Positions 1 through 9,015 of a stretch of DNA of 63,150 nt are shown here, piece after piece (position 1 is the first letter of the stretch; each line of letters begins with the position of its first letter). The notes under the pieces were generated by a model, which worked only from the letters and a program-made list of their open reading frames with translations, searched no databases and was not told where the DNA came from. Position numbers and translations under genes: made by a program. The DNA lies in contig NZ_KB891220.1 of NCBI RefSeq assembly GCF_000373365.1, positions 1 through 63,150 of the forward strand, read 5' to 3'. The stretch comes from Parafrankia discariae (GTDB lineage: Bacteria; Actinomycetota; Actinomycetes; Frankiales; Frankiaceae).

Positions 1-13
1 TGGTGTTGGTGGG

Positions 14-1453
14 TCAGGTTCCGGCTGGGGTGGCGATGGTTTTGACTTCGAGGAATTCCTCGAGGCCGAGGAGGCCGCTTTCGCGTCCGATGCCGGATTG
101 CTTGTAGCCGCCGAAGGGGGCGTCGGGGGCGTACCAGCTGCCGCCGTTGACGCTGATGGTGCCGCTGCGGATGCGGCGGGCGACGTTCAGGGCGCGGTCG
201 GTGTCGGCGGACAGGACGGAGCCGGAGAGGCCGAAGATGGAGTTGTTCGCGATCGCGATGGCGTGGTCGTCGCCGTCGTGGGGGATGACGGCGAGGACGG
301 GGCCGAAGATTTCTTCCTGGGCGATCTCGCTGTCGGGGTCGACGTTCGCGAGCAGGGTGGGGGTGTAGAAGTACCCGGGGTTGATCTTCTGGCCGCCGGT
401 GACGAGGGTGGCGCCGGCGGTGATGGCGCGCTGGACGATGTTGTCGACCTTGTCGCGTTGCTTCTCGCTGATCAGGGGGCCCATGTAGGTGTCGGGTGCG
501 GACGGGTCGCCGACCTTGATCTGGGCGAGGGTGGCGGCGACCTTCTCGACGATGGCGTCGTGCTGGGCGCGGGGGACGACGAGGCGGCTGGTGATGGCGC
601 AGCCCTGTCCGGCGTGGGAGCAGATGGTGAAGGCGGCCATCATGGCGGCCATGTCGTGGTTGGCGTCGTCGAGGACGACGAGGGCGGATTTCCCGCCGAG
701 TTCGAGGAAGACCTTTTTGACGGTCCTGCTGGCGACTTCCATGATGCGTCGGCCGACGGCGGTGGATCCGGTGAAGGTGACGAGGTCGACGTCGGGGTGG
801 CTGGTGAGGACTTCGGCGGCGTCGATGTCGAGGGAGGTGATGACGTTGACGACGCCGGGGGGGATGTCGGTTTCGTTGGCGATGAGTTCGGCGAGGGCGA
901 GGGCGAGCAGGGGGGTGTCGGGGGCGCCTTTGAGGATGACGGTGCAGCCGGCGGCGAGGGCGGGGGCGAGTTTCGCGAGGGCGAGTTGGGTGGGGTAGTT
1001 GTAGGCGACGATCGCGGAGACGACGCCGGCGGGTTCGCGTTCGACCCAGCGGTGGTGTTGGGCGCCGCGGGATTCGACGGTGCCGAGGTCCTGGGTGAAC
1101 TGGTAGCCGGCGGCGAGGTCGGCGTAGTACTTGACGAGGTTGATGGGGTCACCGAGGGCGGGCCCGTCGGTGATCATGCGGGGGTGGCCGACCTCGGCGA
1201 TGGTGAGTTCGCGGAGTTCTTCTTTGTGCTTGAGGAGGACGTCGTGGAGCTGGTTGAGGCACTGGACGCGGAACGCGACGTCCGTGGACCAGTTGGTGGT
1301 GTCGAAGGCCTTGCGGGCGGCCTTGACCGCGGCGGTGGTGTGTTCGACGGTCGCCTCCGCGGCCTGGCCGATGACCTCACCGGTCGCGGGGTTGATCGAG
1401 TCGACCGTCCGCTCGGTCTCGACAAGCTTTCCGTCGATCAGTAACCGCTTCAC
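14..1453 (-). CDS. NAD(P)+-dependent aldehyde dehydrogenase family protein
   Basis: Oxidises an aldehyde to the acid (or semialdehyde) with NAD(P)+ in the cytoplasm; the substrate cannot be read from sequence. The 479-residue length is normal for the superfamily. Visible landmarks are the oxyanion Asn in AYNYP (about residue 152), the cofactor Lys in ILKGAPDTP (about 175), the FTGST loop (about 230), the general-base Glu in FLELGGKS (about 251) and the nucleophile Cys in GQGCAITS (about 285), so the active site is complete. The start is GTG, with GAGGAGC about seven bases upstream. It is a lone minus-strand gene; the next gene is more than 900 bases away. Identity as an aldehyde dehydrogenase is secure, the physiological substrate is not. 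Confidence 0.93.
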   Translation of the reverse strand: MKRLLIDGKLVETERTVDSINPATGEVIGQAAEATVEHTTAAVKAARKAFDTTNWSTDVAFRVQCLNQLHDVLLKHKEELRELTIAEVGHPRMITDGPALGDPINLVKYYADLAAGYQFTQDLGTVESRGAQHHRWVEREPAGVVSAIVAYNYPTQLALAKLAPALAAGCTVILKGAPDTPLLALALAELIANETDIPPGVVNVITSLDIDAAEVLTSHPDVDLVTFTGSTAVGRRIMEVASRTVKKVFLELGGKSALVVLDDANHDMAAMMAAFTICSHAGQGCAITSRLVVPRAQHDAIVEKVAATLAQIKVGDPSAPDTYMGPLISEKQRDKVDNIVQRAITAGATLVTGGQKINPGYFYTPTLLANVDPDSEIAQEEIFGPVLAVIPHDGDDHAIAIANNSIFGLSGSVLSADTDRALNVARRIRSGTISVNGGSWYAPDAPFGGYKQSGIGRESGLLGLEEFLEVKTIATPAGT

Positions 1454-2366
1454 AGCCGCTCCTCGTTGAGATCGAAAATCTTTGATGACTCACTCGACTT
1501 CGCTGACTCACGCGGCGTCACGGCGGAAGTTCCGAGGCGCGCACCGGAACGCCACCCGCCACGGTGGAGCCTGACACGTCTCGATCGCGTCCTGACCGTC
1601 ACGTCGTATTCGCGCCTTAATCCTACTAAGGCGAAATTCGGAGTCAACCGTTTGACACCGGGGTGGGCCCGGCCCGGCTGGACCGCGGGTCCTTGCAGCT
1701 CAGGGGATCTCCGCGCGGTCGTGCGTGGTCCGTCGCAGGCACATCTCACGGCCCTGCGCCCCACGTCGGACCGGGAGCCCGGGGTCGGGTGACGCCGGCC
1801 GGGAATGGACTTCGATCGCTTTTCGATGTCTCGACCCGTGTCGAGAATCGTCTGGTCGGCTGCCGGCCGGCCTACCCGGGGTTTCCGCCGCTGACGGTCC
1901 GTTTCGCAAAGACCGATCTATCGCAGGGCGATCCACCACGGTGTGTCGGGTCCGCTTCGTTTCGTGGTGACCCCGTCCTCGGGTGGGGGTACGGTGCGCG
2001 CGGGAGTATCTGGGTGGGCCACGACCCGGACCATCACGGCACGGCCAGACCGCCATCTATCGGACAAAAACTCGCCACGCCGGAGTGGTCTGCTCGCCGT
2101 TTGATTTCTTTCTCGTCCTTTCAGGGCGAATTTTGCTGGTGCCGCTGCCTGAAACGGCGAGAGAGAAACCAGACGGCGAGTAAACGAGCACCAGAATGCG
2201 CCGCTCGCCCGGGCGCCCGGGCGGTAGATCAGGCGCCCGGGCGGCCGGTAGGTCGGGCGCCGGTGAGAGTCGGCCAGCGCGGGGCTGGTCCGCGCCGGGC
2301 TGGTCCGCGGGGGGCCGGTCCGCGGGGGGCCCGGTCCGCGGGGCGCGCGGACCAGCCCCACGCACG
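1454..2366. other. Long intergenic region with no supportable gene
   Basis: Open frames here are short, mutually overlapping and of high-GC shadow composition, so none is called. Just upstream of the aldehyde dehydrogenase start there are two TGACTCAC copies (about 1484 and 1509), possible operator half-sites. The right part holds the large imperfect inverted repeat described separately (2093-2180) and then a very G/C-rich stretch (2200-2360) with degenerate repeats of GGTCCGCGGGG. Confidence 0.6.
2093..2180. repeat. Long imperfect inverted repeat (33-nt arms, 22-nt loop)
   Basis: Arms 2093-2125 and 2148-2180 match at 28 of 33 positions as an inverted repeat. Three of the five mismatches become G-U pairs if the plus strand is transcribed. 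The left arm ends TTTCAGG and the right arm begins CCTGAAA. It lies about 190 bases past the 3' end of the prolyl-tRNA synthetase gene. It may be a structured RNA, a distant terminator or a miniature inverted-repeat element; no gene touches it. Confidence 0.6.
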
Positions 2367-3782
2367 TCAGTAGGAGCGGGCCACGAGGCAGACGAGATCC
2401 TCGTCCGCGGTGTCCGCGGCCGGCAGGGCGCCGTCCGGGGTCTGCAGGCAGCGGACGGTCAGCGAGTCCTCGGCGAGCCGTGCCTCGCCATCCTCACCCA
2501 CCAGGCGCCAGGGCAGCCGGGCGAAGCCGGCCGCGGCGGCCTCGACCGCCTCGGCCAGCGAGGTGACGTCCGAGGTGCGCGCGTCGCGCAGCGCCAGGGC
2601 CTGCGCGTAAAGGCTCGCCTGCACCTCGTCGAGCAGGGTGGGGACGCGGCCGGCGGCCTCGCCGAGGGGCACCGGGAACTTCTCGCCGGTGTCCCGACGG
2701 GCCAGCGTGACGTTGCCGGCGGCCAGGTCGCGCGGCCCGACCTCGACCCGGACCGGGATGCCCTTGAGTTCGGCGTCGGTGACCCGGCGGCCGAAGGACA
2801 GGCCGGGGCGGGCGTCCAGCCTGGCCCGGACGCCGAGCGCGGTGAGCGCGTCGGTGATCTCGCGGGCCTTCGTGACCACGGCGTCGTCGTCACGGACCGG
2901 GAGCACGATCACCTGGGTGGGCGCGAGCACGGGCGGCACCCGCAGGCCGTTGTCGTCGCCGTGCGCCATGATCAGGCCACCGATCATGCGGGTGGAGCTG
3001 CCCCAGGAGGTCGTCCACGCCAGGTGCCGGCCGCCGTCCGGGCCGAGGAAGTCGATGTCGAAGGCGCGGGCGAAGTTCTGGCCGAGCTCGTGGCTCGTCG
3101 CCATCTGCAGCGCCTTGCCGTCACCCATCATGCCTTCGCAGGTCATCGTGTTGACCGCGCCGGCGAAGCGTTCCTTGCGGGTCTTCGCGCCGACGAACAC
3201 CGGCAGCGCCAGCACCGAGGTCATGAACTCCCGGTACACCTCGAGCGCGATGCGGCGGGCATAGGCGGCGGCGTCGGCGGCGTCCGCGTGGGCGGTGTGC
3301 CCCTCCTGCCACAGGAACTCGCTGGTACGCAGGAACAGCCGCGGGCGCAGTTCCCAGCGGACGACGTTCGCCCACTGGTTCAGCAGCAGCGGCAGATCGC
3401 GGTAGCTCTGCGTCCACTTGGCCATGTACTCGCCGATCACCGTCTCGCTGGTGGGACGGACCACCACCGGTTCGGCCAGCTCCTTGCCGCCACCGTGGGT
3501 GACGACGGCCAGCTCGGGGCTGAACCCCTCGACGTGCTCGGCCTCCCGGCGCAGGTAGCTCTCCGGGATGAACAACGGGAAGTAGGCGTTCACCGCGCCC
3601 GCGGCCTTGATCCGTGCGTCGACGTCGGCCTGCATCCGTTCCCACAGCGCGTAGCCGTACGGCCGGATGACCATCGTGCCGCGCACGGGTCCGTTGTCGG
3701 CGAGCTCGGCCTTGTCGAGCACGTCCTGGTACCAGCGCGGAAAGTCGGTGGAGCGGGGGGTGAGAACAGCCACGTCGTCCAC
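2367..3782 (-). CDS. proS: Prolyl-tRNA synthetase, archaeal/eukaryotic-like type
   Basis: Charges tRNA-Pro with proline in the cytoplasm. The protein is about 471 residues, the short form that lacks the bacterial editing insertion between motifs 2 and 3. Class II features are visible: RPTSETVIG, motif 2 around RWELRPRLFLRTSEF, motif 3 around GLIMAHGDDNGLRVP, then the anticodon-binding domain (APTQVIVLPV) and the C-terminal end common to this subtype (final residues ARSY). The open frame runs upstream to 4181, but that part is low-complexity and unlike the family, so the start is placed at GTG 3782 (3773 also possible); neither has a clear Shine-Dalgarno. It stands alone on the minus strand. 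Confidence 0.92.
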   Translation of the reverse strand: MDDVAVLTPRSTDFPRWYQDVLDKAELADNGPVRGTMVIRPYGYALWERMQADVDARIKAAGAVNAYFPLFIPESYLRREAEHVEGFSPELAVVTHGGGKELAEPVVVRPTSETVIGEYMAKWTQSYRDLPLLLNQWANVVRWELRPRLFLRTSEFLWQEGHTAHADAADAAAYARRIALEVYREFMTSVLALPVFVGAKTRKERFAGAVNTMTCEGMMGDGKALQMATSHELGQNFARAFDIDFLGPDGGRHLAWTTSWGSSTRMIGGLIMAHGDDNGLRVPPVLAPTQVIVLPVRDDDAVVTKAREITDALTALGVRARLDARPGLSFGRRVTDAELKGIPVRVEVGPRDLAAGNVTLARRDTGEKFPVPLGEAAGRVPTLLDEVQASLYAQALALRDARTSDVTSLAEAVEAAAAGFARLPWRLVGEDGEARLAEDSLTVRCLQTPDGALPAADTADEDLVCLVARSY

Positions 3783-4134
3783 GATATTGGTTCGGCGCGG
3801 CGGGCCGACGGACGCCGGCCGTCTCCGGGACGGCCCGCCCCCCGAGACGGGCCGCACCGGACCACCCGCCCGGCCCCGGTGTGCGCGGCCGGGACCGGGC
3901 GGGCGGATGGGCCACCGGCGCGTCACCGGCCGATGGGAAAGGGGTGCCCGCCGCTCGCGGATCGCGGCGAGCCCCGGCCGGGACAGCGTGCCGGCGACAC
4001 CTCTGGCGCACCGTCGGCTGTCGTGCGGTCCGCTGTGCCGTCCACTGTCGTAGCGGTCCCAGCCGTACCGGCCCGGCGGACGGTTCGGCGTGGCCGGGAC
4101 GGACGGACGGACGGCGCGGTTCGGCGCGGGCGGC
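3783..4134. other. Intergenic region, nothing recognised
   Basis: High-GC spacer upstream of proS and downstream of the small gene at 4135-4413. It contains a short GGAC tandem run (about 4098-4115). I see no gene, strong hairpin or promoter in it. Confidence 0.5.
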
Positions 4135-4413
4135 TCAGTGGTGCGCGGCGGTGCCCTCGGGGCCCGGGCGTGGGACCTCACGGAAAATCAGGGAGAGGTC
4201 CACGTCACCGTGGTGACTGACGAGGGCGGCGGCGGGCGGGACCAGGATCATGGCGCTGGTCAGGTCGGCCGCCGTCGCGCCGGGGGCCAGGACCAGCTCG
4301 TGCTCCACCAGTAACCCGTCCCGGACTGTGACGACTTCCGCCAGCGACGGCGGTGGACCTCCGGATACGGGTCTGGGCTCCGGCATCAGTTCACCGGTGT
4401 CGACGGTGTTCAT
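4135..4413 (-). CDS. Small hypothetical protein (92 aa)
   Basis: I do not recognise this protein. It begins MNTVDTGELMPEP, has a Pro-rich first third and then a mixed hydrophobic segment (LVEHELVLAPGATAADL, LSLIFREVPRPGPEG). No signal peptide, transmembrane segment or metal motif is visible. ATG 4413 is chosen because AGGAAGG lies about 11 bases upstream, whereas the frame upstream to 4653 is Arg/Pro/Ser-rich shadow. It is isolated: proS lies downstream on the same strand after 350 bases, and about 1 kb upstream is free of genes. Composition fits coding sequence, so a real gene is likely but not certain. Confidence 0.6.
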   Translation of the reverse strand: MNTVDTGELMPEPRPVSGGPPPSLAEVVTVRDGLLVEHELVLAPGATAADLTSAMILVPPAAALVSHHGDVDLSLIFREVPRPGPEGTAAHH

Positions 4414-5334
4414 CGTGCATGCTGCCTTCCTGTTGCTGGCGGTCCACCGACTTCGGCGTCGCGGGCGGGATCGGAGACAGGTGTGTTCAGCGCGTGTTGC
4501 TCCCGCCGGCGGGAACCGGTTCCGGCTGTGGGGCCGCTGACCGGTGGAGCTGGGGGTTCCGCCGGATGGCCGGTACCGGAAGTGCCCGTTCGGCGGGTGG
4601 AGCGCGATCGACGGCACCCGGTGGGCCCGGTGGCCGGTGACCGAACTCGACATGAACGATTGGCGACGCGATGGCGACGGCCCGCGGTACCGACGCCCGG
4701 TTCGCGGGAGCCCGGGGCGGTTTCCGGACGAGCCCGGGTGAGGCCGGAGGGGCGCCGTCGTCGCGGTGACGTGCGTTCGGGTCGAGCCTGAACCACCTCC
4801 TGACTCTGCGGTTATGAGGCAATGCTGTCAGCTACCGCTTGTTTGCTTTATAGCAAACGACTGGCTTGACGGGAAGGCGCGGGGCGATCTCCGGTCAGAG
4901 TCGGACGTCTGGTGACGCGGGACGAAAGTCCTGTTCATATGCGTAATCAAATGTCCGAGATGACGTGTTTATGGAGGGTTGTAAGTGGTGTGCTCGACCT
5001 TGTGCCTGGGCGTGGTCTCCCTGGTCGGCCGTTGGGGGCGACCTGACCGGCGACCGCGGGCGACCAGACCGGCGGTCGTGGGTGAGCGGGCCGGCGGTCG
5101 TGGGTGAGGGGATCGGCCACACGGGCCCCGCGACGCCGTGGCCAGCATGCCGCCGAGGCTGCCGGGGGTATCGAGGGCGCCGGCCGGTTCCAGGTCGGCC
5201 ATCGACCCTGGTGTCTATGTGTGTAGCTAGCGACTACTGAACGTATCTAAAATGGTCGTGCGCGGGTTGTCGACTCGTGTCGAAACCCATGGCCGGGATG
5301 TGTTCCTGTTTGAGTGCGGTTCATGTCCGTCGCT
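4414..5334. other. Intergenic region upstream of pstS with regulatory-looking sites
   Basis: No supportable gene. Holds an AT-rich perfect palindrome at 4841-4858, a 22-base-period direct duplication at 5069-5108 (two copies of CCGGCGGTCGTGGGTGAG), and an AT-rich patch at 5240-5255 (TAAAAT at 5248-5253) that could be a -10 for the pst transcript. Confidence 0.5.
4841..4858. promoter_or_regulatory. Perfect palindrome, operator-like
   Basis: GTTTGCTTTATAGCAAAC: 7-bp arms around TTAT, strikingly AT-rich for this genome. The shape fits a dimeric TetR, MarR or XRE-type repressor site. It sits about 430 bases upstream of the small minus-strand gene and 600 bases upstream of pstS, so the controlled gene is unclear. 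Confidence 0.5.
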
Positions 5335-5356
5335 GTTCACCTTTCGTTCACTCGAC
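5335..5356 (+). promoter_or_regulatory. PHO-box-like direct repeats upstream of pstS
   Basis: Two adjacent 11-bp units, GTTCACCTTTC and GTTCACTCGAC, each starting with GTTCAC. In Streptomyces, PhoP binds tandem 11-bp GTTCACC-type direct repeats ahead of phosphate-starvation genes. A further GTTCATGTCCG copy starts at 5319. The position about 90 bases before pstS fits activation by a PhoP-type regulator under phosphate limitation. The match is by eye; binding is inferred. Confidence 0.65.
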
Positions 5357-5445
5357 ATCGCTTCGATTCTCGCCGGCACCCCGATCCGGGGGGCGGGACC
5401 AGATCCGCGCCGCGAGGCGCGAACCAGATGGACGAAGGATTGCTA

Positions 5446-6558
5446 GTGAACCTAGGCAAGCGTCAGATCGTCGCGGGCCTCGCCGCCGCGGCGCTGCTCT
5501 CTCTGGCCGCGTGCGGCTCGGACGACAACAGCGACACCGACACCACGACCGGTGCCGCGCCGTCGACCGCCGCCGGTGGGATCGACTGCGCCAAGGGGTC
5601 GATCACCGGCTCGGGCTCGTCCGCGCAGAAGAACGCGATGGACGAGTGGGTCTCGGCCTACCAGGACGAATGCGACGGCGCCACCATCAACTACCAGGGC
5701 TCCGGTTCGTCGACGGGACGCCAGCAGTTCATCGACAAGCAGGTCACCTTCGCGGGGTCCGACTCCGCGCTGAAGGATGCCCAGAAGACCGCGGCGGACG
5801 CCCGCTGCACCGGCGGCGCGGCCGTCGACATCCCGATGGTCGTCGGGCCCATCGCGCTCATCTACAACCTCGACGGTGTCGACAAGCTGAACCTGAGCGC
5901 GTCGAACGTCGCGAAGATCTACTCCGGCGCGATCACCAAGTGGAACGACCCGGCGATCGTCGCCGACAACGACGGCGTGAGCCTGCCGGACGCTCCCATC
6001 CAGTCGATCCACCGCTCGGACGGCTCGGGCACGACGGACAACTTCACCAAGTTCCTCAAGGGCGCCGCGGCGGCCGACTGGACCTTCGAGGGCGGCTCCG
6101 ACTGGACCGCGCCGGGTGGCCAGGGCGCCAAGGGCAGTGACGGCGTGACCTCGACCGTCAAGTCCACCCCGAACGCGATCGGCTACGTCGAGCTCTCCTA
6201 CGCGGAGAACGCCAGCCTGCCGACGGCGCTGATCGGCAACGCCGCCGACGAGTTCGTCGAGGTGAGCACCGACGCCGCCTCGATCGGCATCAGCTCCGCC
6301 AAGGTCGCCGAGGGTGACGACCTCAAGCTCACCTTCGACTACACCACGGCGACCAAGGGTGCCTACCCGATCTACCTGGCCACCTACGAGATCGCCTGCA
6401 CCACCGGCACTCCCGCCGACCAGGCTCCGCTCCTCAAGAGCTTCCTGACCTACATCTCCTCCGAGGCCGGCCAGTCCGCGATCGCGGACCTCGGCTACGC
6501 CCCGCTGCCGGACACGATCGCCGCGAAGGTCCGCGGCGTCGTCGCCAAGATCGCCTGA
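5446..6558 (+). CDS. pstS: Phosphate ABC transporter, substrate-binding lipoprotein
   Basis: Captures phosphate outside the membrane and delivers it to PstCA. 370 residues with a lipoprotein signal: KRQ, a hydrophobic stretch, then the lipobox LAAC followed by GSDDNSDTDTTTG linker. Family motifs include GSGSSAQKNAMDEWVSAY, GSGSSTGRQQF, FAGSDSAL and IHRSDGSGTTDNFTKFL, which form the phosphate pocket. GTG 5446 is chosen because GAAGGA lies six bases upstream and because it puts the signal peptide at the N-terminus; the frame is open further upstream without a signal. First gene of pstSCAB, behind a PHO-box-like site. Confidence 0.95.
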   Translation: MNLGKRQIVAGLAAAALLSLAACGSDDNSDTDTTTGAAPSTAAGGIDCAKGSITGSGSSAQKNAMDEWVSAYQDECDGATINYQGSGSSTGRQQFIDKQVTFAGSDSALKDAQKTAADARCTGGAAVDIPMVVGPIALIYNLDGVDKLNLSASNVAKIYSGAITKWNDPAIVADNDGVSLPDAPIQSIHRSDGSGTTDNFTKFLKGAAAADWTFEGGSDWTAPGGQGAKGSDGVTSTVKSTPNAIGYVELSYAENASLPTALIGNAADEFVEVSTDAASIGISSAKVAEGDDLKLTFDYTTATKGAYPIYLATYEIACTTGTPADQAPLLKSFLTYISSEAGQSAIADLGYAPLPDTIAAKVRGVVAKIA

Positions 6559-6725
6559 CGGTTGAGGCTGGCCTGACGGGCTGACCAGCATGTCCTTCCG
6601 CGGTCGGGGCACCGTCGCCCCGACCGCGGAACCTGGTTTTCCGGGCGTCCGCCCCGGCCGCCGGTCGATCCGACCGGCGGCCGGGCCGGTCGCCCCTGAG
6701 GGAGGAAGAGTCGAGGTAGGTACGG

Positions 6726-7847
6726 ATGACGACTGAGCCGGGTAGCCCGGCAGACGCTGGGTCTCGGGGGACCGGTTCGCAGCCCACCCCGGAGGCGGCG
6801 GAGGCGACGCCGACGAGCGCGACGCCGACGAGTACCGCGACGCCGGCCAACGCGGCGGCGAGCACGACGGCGCCGGACCTCGGACCGCCGGACATCACAC
6901 CGCCGGCGGACGCCAAACCGAAGGTCGGCCTGGCCGACGTCGTGTTCAAGAACCTGACCAGGACGGCGGGCATCAGCCTGCTCGTGCTCATCGCGCTGAT
7001 CGCGATCTTCCTGGTGCTGCGGGCCACCGATGCCCTGGGCGCGAACACCGGGAACTTCCTCACCACGGAGGAGTGGCGAGCCAACGCCGACCCGCCGGTC
7101 TTCGGTGTCGCCGCCCTGCTGTTCGGAACTCTGATCTCCGCCGTGGGGGCGCTCCTCCTCGCGGTTCCGGTCGCGGTCGGCATCGCGCTTTTCATCACCA
7201 TTTACGCGCCGCGCCGGCTGGCCTCCGGGCTCGGCTTCATCGTCGACCTGCTCGCGGCCGTGCCGAGCGTCATCTACGGCCTCTGGGGCCTGATCGTCCT
7301 CGCTCCGCACTTCAACGGGACGCAGTCCTGGCTGGCCGACTACTTCGGCTGGATCCCGCTTTTCGACATCGGCAACGGCACGGTCGGCCGTTCGATGTTC
7401 CTGGCCAGCGTGGTGCTGGCAATCATGATTCTCCCGATCGTGGCGGCGATCTCCCGGGAGGTCTTCTCCCAGGTTCCGATCATCCACCGCGAGGCCGCTC
7501 TGGCGCTCGGCGCCACCCGCTGGGAGATGATCCGGACGGCGGTCATTCCCTACGGCAAGCCGGGCGTGATCAGCGCCTCCATGCTGGGTCTCGGCCGGGC
7601 GATGGGCGAGACGATCGCGGTGGCCCTCGTGCTGCCGGCCTCCTTCGACATCTCCTGGAAGATTCTCACTCCCGCCGGAAACACGATCGCCGCGAACGTG
7701 GCGAACGGATTCGGTGAGGCAAACGACATCGGAAAGGGCGCGCTCATCGCGTCCGGTCTCGTTCTCTTCGTCGTCACGATGGTGGTCAACATGATTGCTC
7801 GAGCCGTCATCGCGCGGCGTCGCGAGTTCTCGGGGCGGGCGGCATGA
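6726..7847 (+). CDS. pstC: Phosphate ABC transporter permease PstC
   Basis: One of the two membrane subunits of the high-affinity phosphate importer. 373 residues: an Ala/Thr/Pro-rich cytoplasmic N-terminal tail of about 70 residues, a first membrane helix (ISLLVLIALIAIFLVLRA), then the binding-protein-dependent permease domain with the coupling (EAA-like) motif around EAALALGATRWEMIRTAVIPYGKPG. GAGGTAGG precedes the ATG. It lies 167 bases after pstS and overlaps pstA by four bases (ATGA), so the two permeases are translationally coupled. The long N-terminal tail is the only unusual feature. Confidence 0.95.
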   Translation: MTTEPGSPADAGSRGTGSQPTPEAAEATPTSATPTSTATPANAAASTTAPDLGPPDITPPADAKPKVGLADVVFKNLTRTAGISLLVLIALIAIFLVLRATDALGANTGNFLTTEEWRANADPPVFGVAALLFGTLISAVGALLLAVPVAVGIALFITIYAPRRLASGLGFIVDLLAAVPSVIYGLWGLIVLAPHFNGTQSWLADYFGWIPLFDIGNGTVGRSMFLASVVLAIMILPIVAAISREVFSQVPIIHREAALALGATRWEMIRTAVIPYGKPGVISASMLGLGRAMGETIAVALVLPASFDISWKILTPAGNTIAANVANGFGEANDIGKGALIASGLVLFVVTMVVNMIARAVIARRREFSGRAA

Positions 7848-8911
7848 GCACCGCGACGACGACGGCGCCGCCGGCTCCGGTCAGCGGCGGCTCGCTGAAC
7901 CTGCGTGGGCAGACGCTCGGCCGGCCGGTGCTCGGCGCGATAGCGGTGGGCGCGGTCGTGCTGACCGTCCTGCTCTACCTGGTGACATCCATCCACAGCC
8001 GCATCCAGTTCGTCCTGATCGCGCTGATCCTGTTCGGGATCGGGCAGACGGTTGCGTCGGTCATGGTCGAGGGGTCGCGGCGGGCCCGGGACCGGCTCGT
8101 CACCTCGGCCGTGTTCGGCTCGTTCCTGCTCGCGCTGGTCCCGCTGCTCGCGATCATCGTGAGCGTCGTGTCGCGGGGCGCCAGCCGGCTGGACGGGAAC
8201 TTCCTCACCCACTCGATGCGCGGCATCAGGGCCCGGGACGCCGCCGGCGGCATCTACCACGCGATCATCGGCACCCTTGAGCAGGTCGGACTGGCGAGCA
8301 TCATGGCGGTGCCGTTCGGGCTGCTGGTCGCCATCTACCTGGTCGAGTACGGAACCGGCCGGATCAGCCGGGTGATCAGCTTCTTCGTGGACGTCCTGAC
8401 CGGCCTCCCGTCGATCATCGCGGGTCTGTTCGTGCTGGGCTTCTGGATTCTCGCGCTGGGGCAGAGCTTCTCTGGCTTCGCCGGTGCCCTCGCCCTCACG
8501 ATCCTCATGATTCCAGTGGTCGTGCGGTCCGCCGAGGAGATGCTGAAACTCGTTCCCGACGAGCTGCGCGAAGCGAGCTACGCGCTCGGTGTAGCCCGAT
8601 GGCGGACGATTCTGAAGGTGGTGCTCCCGACCGCGCTACCAGGAATCGTCACCGGTGTCATGTTGGCCGTCGCCCGGGTGGCCGGCGAGACGGCGCCACT
8701 GCTGTTGACCGTCTTCGGTTCGAACTCGATCAACTTCAACCCGTTCTCCGGGGAGCAGTCGGCCCTGCCGCTGTATATCTATTCACAGGCCGGACAGCCG
8801 CAGCAGGTAGCGATCGACAGGGCCTGGGCCGCGGCGCTCGTCCTGATTATCATCATCATGCTGCTCAATCTGCTCGCTCGGCTCGTGGCACGCCGGGCGA
8901 CGATCAAGTAG
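7844..8911 (+). CDS. pstA: Phosphate ABC transporter permease PstA
   Basis: Second permease of the PstSCAB importer; pairs with PstC. 355 residues with several hydrophobic helices and the permease core (FFVDVLTGLPSIIAGLF; coupling loop REASYALGVARWRTILKVVLPTALPGIVTG). The start codon overlaps the pstC stop (ATGA). Two membrane helices and a linker precede the core, giving a somewhat longer N-terminal region than E. coli PstA. pstB follows after about 100 bases. Confidence 0.95.
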   Translation: MSTATTTAPPAPVSGGSLNLRGQTLGRPVLGAIAVGAVVLTVLLYLVTSIHSRIQFVLIALILFGIGQTVASVMVEGSRRARDRLVTSAVFGSFLLALVPLLAIIVSVVSRGASRLDGNFLTHSMRGIRARDAAGGIYHAIIGTLEQVGLASIMAVPFGLLVAIYLVEYGTGRISRVISFFVDVLTGLPSIIAGLFVLGFWILALGQSFSGFAGALALTILMIPVVVRSAEEMLKLVPDELREASYALGVARWRTILKVVLPTALPGIVTGVMLAVARVAGETAPLLLTVFGSNSINFNPFSGEQSALPLYIYSQAGQPQQVAIDRAWAAALVLIIIIMLLNLLARLVARRATIK

Positions 8912-9015
8912 CCCGTGGTGGCCGTCGTCGTCCGCCCAGGGCGCCAGTCGGCAGTCCGGGTACTGCCTTCTTCCACGAACCGACCGACCGCACAAACACC
9001 TGAGTCGAGGTAGCA

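Noticed and set aside
98-1444. 448-codon plus-strand frame opposite the aldehyde dehydrogenase
   Set aside because: Composition is Gly/Val/Asp/Glu-rich antisense of a high-GC gene, with no family features; the minus-strand gene explains the frame.
4965-5240. 91-codon small ORF upstream of pstS
   Set aside because: No ribosome-binding site at a good distance, biased Trp/Cys/Arg content and no counterpart known; the region looks regulatory.
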